From positions 13,188,696-13,252,695 of the forward strand of contig NW_025062477.1 in the NCBI RefSeq assembly GCF_000002995.4: a DNA stretch of 64,000 bases. Reading direction: 5' to 3'. Shown here piece by piece: positions 52,328 through 63,879 of this stretch. A model generated the notes under the pieces. It saw nothing but the letters and a program-made list of their open reading frames with translations, was not told the origin of the DNA and made no database searches. A program made the translations under genes and the position numbers. Source of the stretch: Brugia malayi (lineage: Eukaryota; Nematoda; Chromadorea; Rhabditida; Onchocercidae). Each line of letters opens with the position of its first letter. The stretch's first letter is position 1.

Positions 52328-52443
52328 CCCGTTGGATAATTAGGGACCAAAGTACCCACCTTAATAAATAAAGAGAAAGTTCCAAACGCAACTGGGAGAC
52401 ACTTCAAACCAACTTCGCAAACCGTATCCACACCGAACGACAT
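52328..52443 (-). CDS. Candidate 5' exon of the zinc-finger gene
   Basis: An ATG at 52443, two bases after a TTTCCTAG acceptor-like site, opens a frame starting MSFGVDTVCEVGLKCLPVAF. A strong donor (AAG|GTGGGT) at 52360 would end it in phase 0, which does not fit the exon at 51022. A weaker donor at 52328 (GG|GTACAA) ends in phase 2, which does fit and would give a 599-residue protein. It may alternatively be the start of an unrelated short gene. Transcript data would decide. Confidence 0.3.
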
Positions 52444-53362
52444 CGCTAGGAAATCAAATGTAAGGACAACATGATTGAGCGAGGCATCTTCTGCAGATAG
52501 AGGTGAAGAAAGTCAGCGAGATGTGCAAGAGAAAAAGTTTAATAGCTGCTGTATGTACGTTAACCCTATACCTCCTTACCACACACATTTCACGACATTA
52601 TTCCTCCTGCTCAGGAGCTCGAGATAACGGATTTCCTCAATTTACTTACATACATATTAAGACTGTTCCCTTTTAATAGACTTAGAATATCTCAAATGAC
52701 CTACGCTGTCTCAGAATCCCACAAGATCTTGGTGACAGCCGCTGGTAATAACTGCTTAATGTTTAAATGAATGAACTCCGGTGATAATGGTCTCCCACTC
52801 AATCCAGAAAGACTGGAAAGGGAAATTACCCATCCAGCACACCGTCACAGCACCCCGCCAGCCCCACACGTCAAGAAAAACTCGCCTATGTGAAGAATTA
52901 GTTCGCCTGAAAGGATAGACCATACAATCGTAAACAGTGACTCCTTTCAAGACTCACTCTACTTGCAGTAGCTTTAAATCCATATCTTACACGACATTTG
53001 TTGACTCGAGATATATTCACTGAAATATAAACGATCCTTTCTTTCTTTCTTTCCGGAAATATGTTAGTTGTTTGATAATACTGTTATATAATTAGTGATA
53101 ATTCTCTACTTGATTTTCGGCATGACACGGATCTCTTATCCTTTTTGTCTTGTTTCGATAGCAGTCTGTGTTTGTTCTTTTGGAAGGAAAGAAAATCTCC
53201 TCCTACATAGACTAACTCATGTTGAGAAATCTTATGATTCTGACTCGAAACATCAGACAGTTTACAAAGTGTATCACTCTGGTTTTTGTCCCAGTGACTG
53301 ATAAAAACAAACCATTTCGGAAGAAAAATAATATGTAAAAGCCCGAGTTAGAATATCTTTTA

Positions 53363-55447
53363 TTAATACCTTTCATTATATAAATCAAACGTTCCAGAAT
53401 CATTTGGTAGCGCTGATTTCTTCTTGCGTTCTGATTGTTTCCTCATTGATGGCTTGATCCGTTCAAACGGATGCATCTTTCCCTCAGATTCTAACACCCG
53501 TCGTTTGTTTTGTAACTCCCTGAATAGGTGCCATTCCTCTAGGGACACAAAACCTACTTTTTTTGCAAATTGTTCCGCACCACTATTCACAATCTTTTTT
53601 AGTTTCGGATTTTTCTGAAAACATAGTTTATAGATCAGATAATTAAGACTGATACTTATAAGAAATGAAGTACCATCTAGAGATGTTATGTGTACATAAT
53701 CAAAATCCACGACGAGTAGTTAGTATGGAACAAATCACGGCATACCCCAAAAATGGTAAGACGTGAGTTGGTAAATCTCCAATATGGAATTATTAAATCT
53801 GAAGTCTTCAGTTCAAATTCTGTATAAACAAACCATTTTTAACTGTGGTCTTTTTAGATCTGGAGTTTTATAAGTGCCTGTTTTTAGCAAGAATTCATGT
53901 CGATCTATTAATTCCTCCAGTGATATTTGTGCGAGATTCGAGCAGCTTGAAAAATCTTCGCCTTCCATGAGCATATGGCAATAAATATATTCAATTTTAT
54001 CCTCCGTCTCGTCAGTACTGCCCAGCAAGATCTCTGGACAAGACTTTAACAACGAATAAAACTGAAACAGAGTAGTCGTAAATATCGCTTATTCAGTATT
54101 TTTGGGATGAAGCTAGGGTGGTCTAGACAGTTTCCTTATTCCCCCTGAAGGAACAGGGACATCACGCTTATTATATGATACTGATCAATATGTGATCAAT
54201 AGTCGCAGACCTGATTTTTACTGAAATGAGAAAATAAATTCTCAGCGTTCTGGGCTAGTCTGTTGGATTTATGGGCAAAAAGTAATGCAGGACAGGAACA
54301 AATCGCTTTTCCTAATTCTTCATCTTGAAATCCATATGAATCAAGTACATCCATGCATTTTTGAATTTCTTCAGGTCCTGCTGATAGCAGCTCTTCATTA
54401 TATCTATAAAAGATAATGGATCTTAATTTTCTCAAACAATATTCAAAATGACTGGCTTAACTAACGAGAATAAGCAATGATCAAAATGAATAAGTTAATG
54501 AAATATCGAACCAATCTAAAACAACCAGTGGATAAACAACATGAGACCTACGTTGCGAAAATGCGAATGGAATCTTCGTAAGTAAGCCGGCAGAAATCCA
54601 CAATAAGTTCTATTATCTGAATGCTTGTTTCGCCTTTTTGAGTTAGTGATACAAACAACTGAGGCACAGAAACGCAGGAATCAATAATGAACTCCCGTTG
54701 AATCCCTAGTATTTAATAATAGATATCGGATTTAAAAACCGAAAAAACTTGAGAAAATGTTATAATTTCATCAGTTTCGAAGAAAACCAATAGTTTTTGG
54801 TGCTACAACTTCCTGCTACACTACAAGTTCCTTCATTATTAAAACTTTATTTTCAACACTCCAAATATTATAAGATTAGGAACAAAAAACTGATATTCAC
54901 CTTACCGATATCGACAAGAAGTCTGAAAGCTTTTGTGAGGGCTTTCATAGCAGTTACATCATTCATAGGAAGTATAAAGAACTTTCCATTTCTTCGCAGT
55001 TCGGCCGTAACCAATTCTACTATTTCCAAACCAGAAACTGATTCTTCAGGCATTACTTTCGGAGTTGTTTGTGCAATTTCTAAGTCCATTCTGTATTTCA
55101 TTTCAATACATTCAGTCTTTTCTTGATCTTTTTGGATGCTATATTCTGTTCCTTCTACCAGCCACTTGCGCTGCTCGAATTTAAACAGTGAATCCTGAAA
55201 CTGAAACTTCCAAAGCATTTCAGGAATAAAACGAAGCAGTGAACATACTGGAAAAAATCATTTAAAAAAAAAAAAAACATACATTTAACGAAGACAACAG
55301 CAAATGCGAATGTCTTCTATATATATGCCGTTGACCTAAACACCTAGAAATGGGTTGAAGAAATTCACGCCTGAAGCAAGCAATCTCTGATGGAAACATA
55401 CCAAAACAGCGAAGTGAACTGGCCAAAACCATTTTCCTCAGAATCAT
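53363..55447 (-). CDS. mTERF-family mitochondrial protein
   Basis: Exons 55283-55447, 54906-55200, 54552-54705, 54211-54403, 53834-54061 and 53363-53614 sum to 1287 bases, 428 residues, in phase. The N-terminus (MILRKMVLASSLRCFG, then FRREFLQPISRCLG) is basic, hydroxylated and nearly free of acidic residues, as in a mitochondrial presequence. The middle and C-terminal half carry repeated helical mTERF-like units: LDSYGFQDEELGKAICSCPA, followed by LLKSCPEILL and later IDRHEFLLKTGTYK and NPKLKKI. These are the leucine-zipper-like repeats that wrap mitochondrial DNA or rRNA. The last 60 residues are Lys/Arg-rich. mTERF proteins act in mitochondrial transcription or ribosome assembly. Which of MTERF1-4 it corresponds to is not resolved. 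Exon 2 could start at 55200 or 55194 (two CAGs). Confidence 0.8.
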
Positions 55448-55458
55448 TGCTGTAACAT
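55448..55458 (-). other. Probable spliced-leader acceptor of the mTERF gene
   Basis: On the minus strand, TTATGTTACAG ends at 55450, three bases before the start ATG at 55447. A two-base leader is typical of trans-spliced nematode messages. Confidence 0.5.
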
Positions 55459-57108
55459 AAAAAAACAAGCATCTTCCAACATAAGACTTTAAAATTCACT
55501 CTCTCTCCTTCCCTTAATCATAGCGAAACCCAAACTTAATCTCGTGTTCTAATACTTATAGAAAAGTTTGCAGTACCAAAAACTAAAAATGATGAATTAA
55601 ACATTGACTAAGTCAATAAAGATTATATCAGCTGTCGAAGCATCAAGAAGCTGATATTACAATAGAGCTTCGTATACACTGCATAACTGCATTAAGGCTC
55701 ATACTGAATTTCTCGATTAACTTGGTAAAAAAGCCTTCATAAGTTATGATATGATAATAATTATAAATAATGAAAAAATGGAATCATTCCCTCCATTTAA
55801 AAAAGACTGAACTTTTAAGAAAAATATTACATAACTACTTGATATAAAATATGTACCCTAAACGTAACCACTTTGTCCTAAACAAATTCGGAAAAATATT
55901 CGTCTAAATACAAAAAGGCTTTTAATACTTTCGTGAGGAAATTAAGAAATAATTTATTGCAAATAAAAGCAAGAAAATTTTCACAATAGTTGATCTACAC
56001 TACAGATTCAGACTGCACAAAAAACATTAAAGATTTTCCTGTAATCCCATCGTCCATTGTAATAAGAGTAAAGACGAGATGATCAATACAAAGAACTGTT
56101 AAGCAGAAGATTCTTAAAAACCATTACTCTTTGCAACTTAAATAAATCCTATTTTTGGTAATCAAGACCATTCATCCACACTCACTCAATTTCACTTATT
56201 TGCAATATTATTTCGCATTTAAGTTATATCTCTGTTATAAACTTAAATATCCACAAACAAAATTAATTATTAACAGCAAAAAAACTTGAGTAATGCATTA
56301 TGCAACAAGAAATTTAGAAGACAAACTGAAACCATCATTGCAATAGCATGAAAGTAGTAAATACATTTTGGTCATAAGAGATCCATTGTGAATGATGATA
56401 AAGTGTATGAAGTCTAAAGAGAGCCATCTACAGTATCATCACCCCAATATAGAAACCCAAATCGAACAAAGCACATAAGAATGACCTAAAATTCAGCAAT
56501 GATTCCAAACTGTCAAATATATACATGCTCAATGTCTAGACATTTTGAAATTCTTATTTTCAGTATTCCCAGTAAAAAAAAGAAGAGAATAACATAATAA
56601 TAATAATAACAGATTCCAAAAGAAAAACTAATCATTATAGGAACTAGTAATTTCATTGGGAACAAAATGCAAAGTCGATAAAAATGGAATAATGAAAACG
56701 AGATGATCAATTATGATTAATTATATAAAGGAACAAGCATATGAATCATTTTATAAAACTTTGAAAAGTTCAACAAACAAAACCACAATACTAAGAGAAT
56801 AAGCATAAACATAACTAAAATTGAAAAAAAAAAAAAAACAGCATAACAAAGTATCAAAACGCAAAGCTGCTTTTCAAAAGTAATTCTACATAAAGAAAAT
56901 CCAAATCAGCAAGAAATAATGATTAAAAATCATATCAATAAAGCTAACTCATGAATAATTCCAATTATGCAGTGAACAACAAAGCAAAGTTAGGAAAGAT
57001 AAAAACTTTGAAACATTTACATCAAAATATTATGATTCCAAAAAATGGACATAAAGCTCTAATCTACTACTCTGCATAAAATTTCATTAAACCTGCATGT
57101 GAGAAAAA
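55459..57108. other. Spacer between the AP-1 mu and mTERF genes
   Basis: The 1.65 kb between two genes on the same strand holds the AP-1 mu 3' untranslated region. An A run lies near 56824-56839. No exon seen. Confidence 0.45.
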
Positions 57109-60100
57109 TCACATCATGCGCAGTTGGTAGTCACCATTTTGCGTAATGTAGCGCACCCACGGTAAAGCTTGATAACCACTTTTTTCAATGATTTTAAGAT
57201 AACGTACCTGCAAAATAAATTTATAAAGACAAAACCTTTTAATCTCCTGTCCTAGAAATAAGACTAATAAGGCTTTGTGAGCATAATGTGATATTTAAAT
57301 TTAAATCAAGACCAAAAAGAAAAATGGAAAAATATAGATAATTTTGACTGGGAACGAAAGTGAGTCTGGGACAACTGAGACAGACGATATACCCATTGAT
57401 TGAAAATAATCTACAGAAAGACGAACAGAACTTATCATTAAAAAATAAAATGAATAAACTGCTACAATGAATACGGTTGAAATACGGTTAGATAAAACAC
57501 CAAAAATTATCACTCAAAGAAATGAACCTGTATTCCGGAAGTTGTGAAATACGGGATTTCAAATTTTACTTTCATTGGTGGACGACCCTCACGGTCTTCA
57601 CACTGAACCGATGGTAAGTTGAAATGTGCTCGCATCAAATATTCTTTCCCACCTGCAAATCCATTTAATTAATAAGATTGTTAAAACATCTTTAATCTTT
57701 TCGAAATCGAAATTTGACTCAATATAAATTCTTTATCTTTCATGAAATCTTGCTTAGGAATCTCCACAACCTGGAAAACTTTTAATTGTCCAAACAAATG
57801 AATTTTGTTCTGGTGTGTATTTTACTGTCCCGATGGAGGTCTTGAATTTGGGCGAATCGGCATCACTTGGCACAGGGATGATAATCTCTACATTATTTGC
57901 TGTAGAGCGTCGTTTGAATTGCGATTTCGCCTAAAAGAATGATAAATTTTACTCCTATAATTTTTGAAAAATATAAATCACACTTGTCCGCTGAAACTAA
58001 ATTAAATAGAAAAAGAACTGAAAGATGGGATATGCAGGAGCCAAAACTGCCAATAATGGTTTCTTAATTGTGGCTTCAAAATCCATGCTGACTGGTTGGT
58101 AAAGATATTATAAACAAATTCTAAAAACAAAAAAATTCTGTGGTAACCATTTGCCTTTATCATATATTCGACTCTTGAATGAGTATGTCTTTCAACGACT
58201 GCTTCCATCCAAATAAGTGGCTTAACAACAGTCATTAATCTGTAACTCATCAATTCGAATTCACCATCTGGTGGTATAAAACTGATTGTCCGATCATTTT
58301 CAAAACGAGAGAGACGAACACACTGATGAAATTTTACATCTTCCAATTCTACTGATCTGTTTTTACCCCCTGAAAAGAAATAAGGGAAATTCCTTCCATA
58401 AACTAAAGGCCGAAAGAAATTTCAATACCATTTAATCATGCAGTTTGTTGTCAGAAAGGCTGAAGATATACTCAAAAATAAAGAAGTTCTGTCTGCATGG
58501 AAAAAAGTAAAAAAAACTTACTACCACTACTTTCGAACAAAACTTTGTCATTAAGACCCAATCGTAGTTCCGGCATACCTGTTAAATAGACACGCATCTT
58601 AACCGAACCAACTATTTCACTCTGTAGAACTACACCATTTGCATTTGCCTATAATGTTTTATACAACTTTACAACTTACAATACAGAAAAAAAAAAGCAA
58701 ACTTATACAAGTTACAATACAAAAAAAATACACATAAAAACTTCGACACTACGACAAGCTCGAATGAACAATAAAATATATACATATATAATAATTTTAT
58801 TGTTCAGGTAGATAGAAAAAAAAAAAGAAACTATTACAAAAACTATTATATTTTTATATTTTGGAAATATACTTCCTTATATGAAGAAACATAGTAAAAT
58901 TAAAATTTTCTGAAAATATATTTTTTCATTTTTGAATTTTCAATAACTTGGACTCACCAGTAAATTAACAGATTCTATGACATCTAAAAATACTTCATTC
59001 TTGCGATATTTGAGACCTTCTGAACGCCACGAAACGGCGTTCGTGACAGCCATTGGTGGTCGAGGTGCAGCTTCCAATTTATGTCCTTCTTGTGTAATGA
59101 ACCTAAATATAACAGTTAGCTACCTATTTAATATTTATGAACAACATCAAGAGATCTCCATAGGTTAAAAATAGGATAAATCTTACTCTTGCAAAATTTT
59201 CCCTTCAGTAGTTTGCGGATATCCAAAATCCATCATTTCATCCAGCAATTCATAGATGACTACAAAATTATCACGAATCGATTCTTCCTCGACATCTTTC
59301 AAATATTCTCCAAGGACTTCCACTATCTTGTATAGAAATGTAAGCACTAGTGCTACATTTACATTTTTACGTGATGTTGAAACAACTGAAAAGATGTGAA
59401 TAAACCGTGTAACTAAAGCCAAAAATAACGGCAGAATTTGAAAATAGTTGCCATATCAAAATATAAAATTGTCGCTTCTAAGCCTTGAAAATGAATTCGT
59501 TCTGCACCAATACCTTCTATATTAATATTGAATTATTCCAATGAACAATATTTAGATTTTTATGGTAACTCTAAGTACAGCACACCAATATGCAAGAAAT
59601 TTATGTAAGACCTGAAAAACTAACTCGGCAACAAACAAAATTAAAAGAATCAGAAGACTTGCAATAAAGGTTTGAATGTCTGAAGTAAATGAAGGTAGCT
59701 TCAGGATGCTCGAGAGCTGGACTCTGACGACCCTCTTCTTCGCGTTCCAACAGTAAAGGCATAAACTTATCGATGACCGCCATGTCTATATCACCTCGGT
59801 AATTCCTTGATATTATCGCCTGTTATAAAAAATAAAAACAGAATCTGTCTAAATATGTATGTAATATCCTAAATAATCTTAGCACTACATCTTCATCTAA
59901 CTTACTCACTTAACGTGCAACAGTAACTTCTTAAGCGTAAATTATTGTAATCTTGTCAGATTGCCTATTTCAGAACGATTCAACTTCCGAATATTCTACC
60001 AATGTCTTACATCTAAACGACTGTACCAAAAAAAGAACACAAAAGAACGTGAGAATTACACTGTTCACTTACTTTGCCTTTAAGATCAAGTATATAGATA

Positions 60101-60114
60101 GCGGAAGAAGACAT
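57109..60114 (-). CDS. AP-1 clathrin adaptor complex subunit mu (AP1M; UNC-101/APM-1 ortholog)
   Basis: Exons 60073-60114, 59663-59819, 59187-59385, 58958-59102, 58525-58648, 58155-58369, 57771-57930, 57528-57652 and 57109-57207 total 1266 bases, 421 residues, against 423 for human AP1M1. The longin-like N-terminal domain starts MSSSAIYILDLKGK and continues through EEESIRDNFVVIYELLDEMM. The mu-homology domain covers about 160-421, with AVSWRSEGLKYRKNEVFLDV, ELMSYRLMTVVKPLIWMEA and PWVRYITQNGDYQLRMM. The Asp in FLDVIESV and the Trp in PWVRYI are the residues that hold YxxPhi sorting signals. The subunit selects cargo at the trans-Golgi and endosomes with gamma, beta1 and sigma1. C. elegans has two mu1 paralogs, and I cannot tell which this is. 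Introns 2 and 6 use GC donors. Confidence 0.96.
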
Positions 60115-60133
60115 CCTTTCCAGCCCTGAAAAG
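60115..60133 (-). other. Probable spliced-leader acceptor and leader of the AP-1 mu gene
   Basis: GCTTTTCAG ends at 60126 on the minus strand, 12 bases before the ATG at 60114, matching the nematode TTTTCAG consensus. Confidence 0.55.
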
Positions 60134-62802
60134 CTATCAGCTGTACGAACTCATCGGAACATCTCTCACGAACCATCAAACTACAAACCAACGCAGTCGC
60201 GAATACTATCTGAAGTAGTAGTCCCCCTTCGACACACTTTTGTCTCAAAACATTAACACTGTCAGGCTGAAATGTTTCATGTTACAGTCCCTCTATTTCA
60301 GCACAACCTCTTTTGTTGGTTTAAGCTTCTCTAACTCAAGATCGGCTACTCGGGAATCGCACATTTTCCTAAAACGACAGATTTTGCACGTCGTTCTGAA
60401 TTTGGAGTAAAAAAAAAAAATTGCTTTAGACGGTTCATAAAATTTGATAGCATGGAGTGTTGATTGATTTGATTAGGATCTTTCGGTTACATTTTTTTGC
60501 TTTGTGTTTTTCGAATGAAAAGCTATTCTTACTCCTTAATGCATCACAACAGTCCTCATATTATAGCAATAAACTGGGCTTCCGTCCACTTTTTCCTTTT
60601 ATTCTGTTGCTGAATGATGCAATTGGTACACTCTTGTTTAAGTTTCGATATTATTCAAAGTTGGTAAGCTTAAGGAAAGCTTTATCAGGACTGGAAGACA
60701 GTTGGAAAATGAAGACAGTAGGTAATTGTAAAAATTTGAAACCTTAAAATGAACTATGTGAAGAAGGAAGATTATGAAGTTTATTATTATAATAAGTATG
60801 TATGTTGTTTATTTATTCTATTTATCTTTTAAAGAGCAATGAAATACATAAATATCACAAAGCAGTAATAAATATTTAAAAATAATTAGTTAAGCGAATA
60901 GAAATAATAGATAATTTATAGCTGGAATAACTATGAGCGATGGATATCGATCTGCGGAATGTTTGAAGAATTTCTGTTTCCCATCGCTGTTTTTAATGTT
61001 CATGCATGATAAATTTGAAAAATGGACGCAAAGCACTGAAGTCTCCTGACCTGAGTGACCTTAGAATTGAAAATGGACGTTAGAGAATTTTTTTCTCTGT
61101 ACGGTCGGTACTGCATTATGAAGAATTTCAATACATTTGGATATTTCACTAAGTTTGTTATTTGTTTTGCATATAATTTCAAAATACAAATCGATTAGAA
61201 ATGAAAATGACACTTTTTCCAGACATTGTGAGTGTACCATTTCGATAGTTGAAAAGCAGTGGCGGTGTTATTGCTTGTCAACAATGATGCTACAATGGGA
61301 CAACATGCATTTGGCAGTCTCACTGCTAGTAACAAAGCTTTCAAATTTGTTCCACATCCTTTCTTCTTCTCTTATACTCGAAGCAGTTCTGCTACAATCA
61401 TATTAATGTTTATATCATTCAGGAAATTTTGATTTTCAGAATTTTTAATAATTTCGAATTTTCATTATATGACCCGGAGGCTTATTTATTAAGGTATGAT
61501 TGTTAAAACCTCAGATGTAACGGCACGATTATTAAAAGATCTTATATGATTATCAATTACTTTGATTGTTTTCAGTTCCTTTATTCGCCCTTGTAAGTTA
61601 ATCACTTACAGTTGAATGGTGCATATTCTGTTAACGGTATGATTGTTATTTTTGAATTCGCTGAGCCTCTCGAAAAGATTGATATTTGCAATTAGGAGAT
61701 GGTTTTAGCATTATGTGTTCCTGTCTCTCCGTAATTCCACAGTTTGGAAATAGCTTTATTGTTGTTGTACAATACCGGCTTATACAATAAGAAATGAACA
61801 GTGAATATTACTATACCAACAAACATGTTCACTAATTTCCCTTTATAACTGTCACTCGCCACTATTACTGTTGTACTAAGCCATTTGTTGGAAGTAAATT
61901 AAGTAAGTAAATGAGTAAGTGAGTGAGTAAGTATTGAGACAAACTGAATCGAAGCTTGCAATATGCAAAAAACTGAGCTAAAGCGATGATTTTAACTGCC
62001 TACATAGTGTCGGAGTGTTTTATGGTATTATGTCAACTGCTTATAAGAGTGACTGTCAGACTGAACGACTTTCACAATATTTCGAATTGCAAGTAATTAA
62101 GTTTATGAGAGAGAAAGCTAATTGAACAAACAGCTTGCAACCTTCTAACCATCGGATATAAGTTTGACTGTCAGACTGGAAAATCCTGACAGTAAAGTGG
62201 ACGCAATTTATAAAATGTTAAGCAATGTCATATTCTTTGTCAACAGATTGTAACATTTTAAACAGTGCACATAAGCTTTGCTACAATTGCAAGTTGAGTG
62301 TTGGGTAAATGATTTCTTAACTGAGATATCAAATTCAAACAGTTTAAGACGTTGTGTTTTTCTATTCAAATAAGACAGTATTCATATACAAATTTTCATC
62401 TTATGGATTTAATATAAAATTATTTTGATTTTTCCAACAAGTCTGTTAATGTATCACCTATTTGTATCACTTCTATAATATTTTTCCTTACAGTCACTGT
62501 TCTTTTGTTTTTGTGTCTTGATAACTGAATAAAGTACGAGTAATTTGGAATGAAATATCTGGTATTTTCGTGGTGCTTTTAATATAGTCAATGCTGTAGG
62601 AATTTAGATGCATTAAAAAAGTGAAAAATAAAATAAAATTGCAATTCAATATCAGTACAGGTTATATTGAAGGAATCGAATTTGTCGAAGATTAATAAAT
62701 GGAGCAACACGCAAAATTAAATAAGAAATTTTTATTACTGTGAAATAAATGATGAAAAGGTTAGTCCGGTGAATTGTTCGAAAGCTTTTAGTTTTTCGCA
62801 TA
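60134..62802. other. Intergenic region right of AP-1 mu
   Basis: It contains the AP-1 mu promoter. A + strand frame around 60457-60747 includes an acceptor-like CAACAG and a donor-like GTAAGC around 60564-60668, but it matches no family known to me. A GTAA-type tetranucleotide repeat lies near 61900-61932. Otherwise nothing supported. Confidence 0.4.
61900..61932. repeat. GTAA/GTGA tetranucleotide repeat
   Basis: About eight tandem AAGT/GAGT units with single-base variants. Confidence 0.7.
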
Positions 62803-63205
62803 TTTCCATGCGGTTGTTTTATATTTTGATGACAGTCTACTTCGCTGATTCCCATCATCAACTTGGGGTGCAAATAGCGGTGAGTCTTTTGATCATGACC
62901 CAAAAGAATCCAATCACTGAAGTGGAGTAAACTTTGCATTTTAAAGCACTATAATAACGAGTCTTATAAATAAACAACACTTTTACATTTAATCGCATTT
63001 CCGCAAGGCAATTCGTTGTTGTTCCGAATTACTTCAACAAATCAATATTTTGCGGGACAGGTACTTGTAAAGTATTTACATAAATATTTACAGCAAGAAT
63101 TATATATTTACAAGTTTATAACTCTTTTTATACTTCAAATAAAAGAGAAAGGTCAGAAGAGAAAAACAAGTCTTAATTTCAGGAGTTTAAAATTCAACAA
63201 GTCTT
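62803..63205 (+). repeat. Left arm of a large inverted repeat
   Basis: About 403 bases that match the reverse complement of 63465-63879 at roughly nine bases in ten by eye, with a few indels. Well-conserved blocks include GCAAATAGCGGTGAGTCTTT, TAATCGCATTTCCGCAAGGC and ACAGGTACTTGTAAAGTATT. The outer boundary is at TTTCCATGCGGT. Terminal short repeats and a target-site duplication were not recognised. Confidence 0.9.
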
Positions 63206-63248
63206 AACGAGAAGTATGAGCCGTCTAAAGATTTCCTGATGTTTGCAG

Positions 63249-63455
63249 ACATTCAGTGGAAAAGAAGTTGAGCAGTGCATATCAAACGAAGGTTATTTCC
63301 ATAGGAAGAATAACCAATTAACAATTTTGAGTGTAAATGCAGAATGCAATAATCAGTTGATACAAGTTATCCAATACGCTAAAACAGTGCCAGAAGATCT
63401 ACGTGTACGTGTTATTAATGTTGCTGAAAATTACAAAGAAGCAATGCTTCAACGG
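63249..63455 (+). CDS. Probable internal coding exon of an unidentified gene
   Basis: A 69-codon open stretch in phase 0 is bounded by a good acceptor (GATGTTTGCAG) and donor (CGG|GTATGC). The peptide is of mixed, protein-like composition (for example NNQLIQVIQYAKTVPEDLRV, then NVAENYKEAMLQR) and is unlike the low-complexity frames typical of this AT-rich DNA. A possible 18-base microexon in the same phase lies at 63944-63961 (CCATATCAACTATGTGAT before GTAAGT). No start was found upstream, and the gene would continue past the window. I do not recognise the family. The exon occupies most of the spacer between the two arms of the inverted repeat. Confidence 0.42.
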
Positions 63456-63464
63456 GTATGCAAA

Positions 63465-63879
63465 ATGCTTGTTGAATGTTAGATTCCTGAAATTAAGGCT
63501 TATGTTTTCCTCCTCTGAGCTTTCTTTTCTATTTGAAGTATAAAAAGGTATAAATTTGTAAATATATAATTCTTGCCATAAATATTTATATAAATACTTT
63601 ACAAGTACCTGTCCTACAAAATATTGACTTGTTGAAGTAATTCGGGACAACAACGAATTGCCTTGCGGAAATGCGATTAAATGTAAAAGTGTTGTTTATT
63701 TATGCTTATAGAAAATTCATTATTATAGTACTTTAAGTGTAAAGTTCACTCCACTTCAATGATTGAATTCTTTTGGGTCATGATCAAAAGACTCACCGCT
63801 ATTTGCATCCCAAGCTGATGATGGGAATCAGCGAAATATCATCGAAAAGTCATCAAAATATAAAACGACCGCATGGAAA
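63465..63879 (-). repeat. Right arm of a large inverted repeat
   Basis: Reverse-complement partner of 62803-63205; the arms are separated by a 259-base spacer. Similarity starts about 10 bases after the donor of the putative exon and ends at the CATGGAAA near 63879. It would lie in that gene's downstream intron. Confidence 0.9.

Noticed and set aside
53740..53833. T-loop-like GTTCAAATTC suggesting a tRNA
   Set aside because: No matching acceptor, D or anticodon stems could be folded around it; it lies in an mTERF intron.
60457..60747. 96-codon + strand frame with splice-like signals
   Set aside because: No family recognised and no coherent start; kept only as a remark on the intergenic region.
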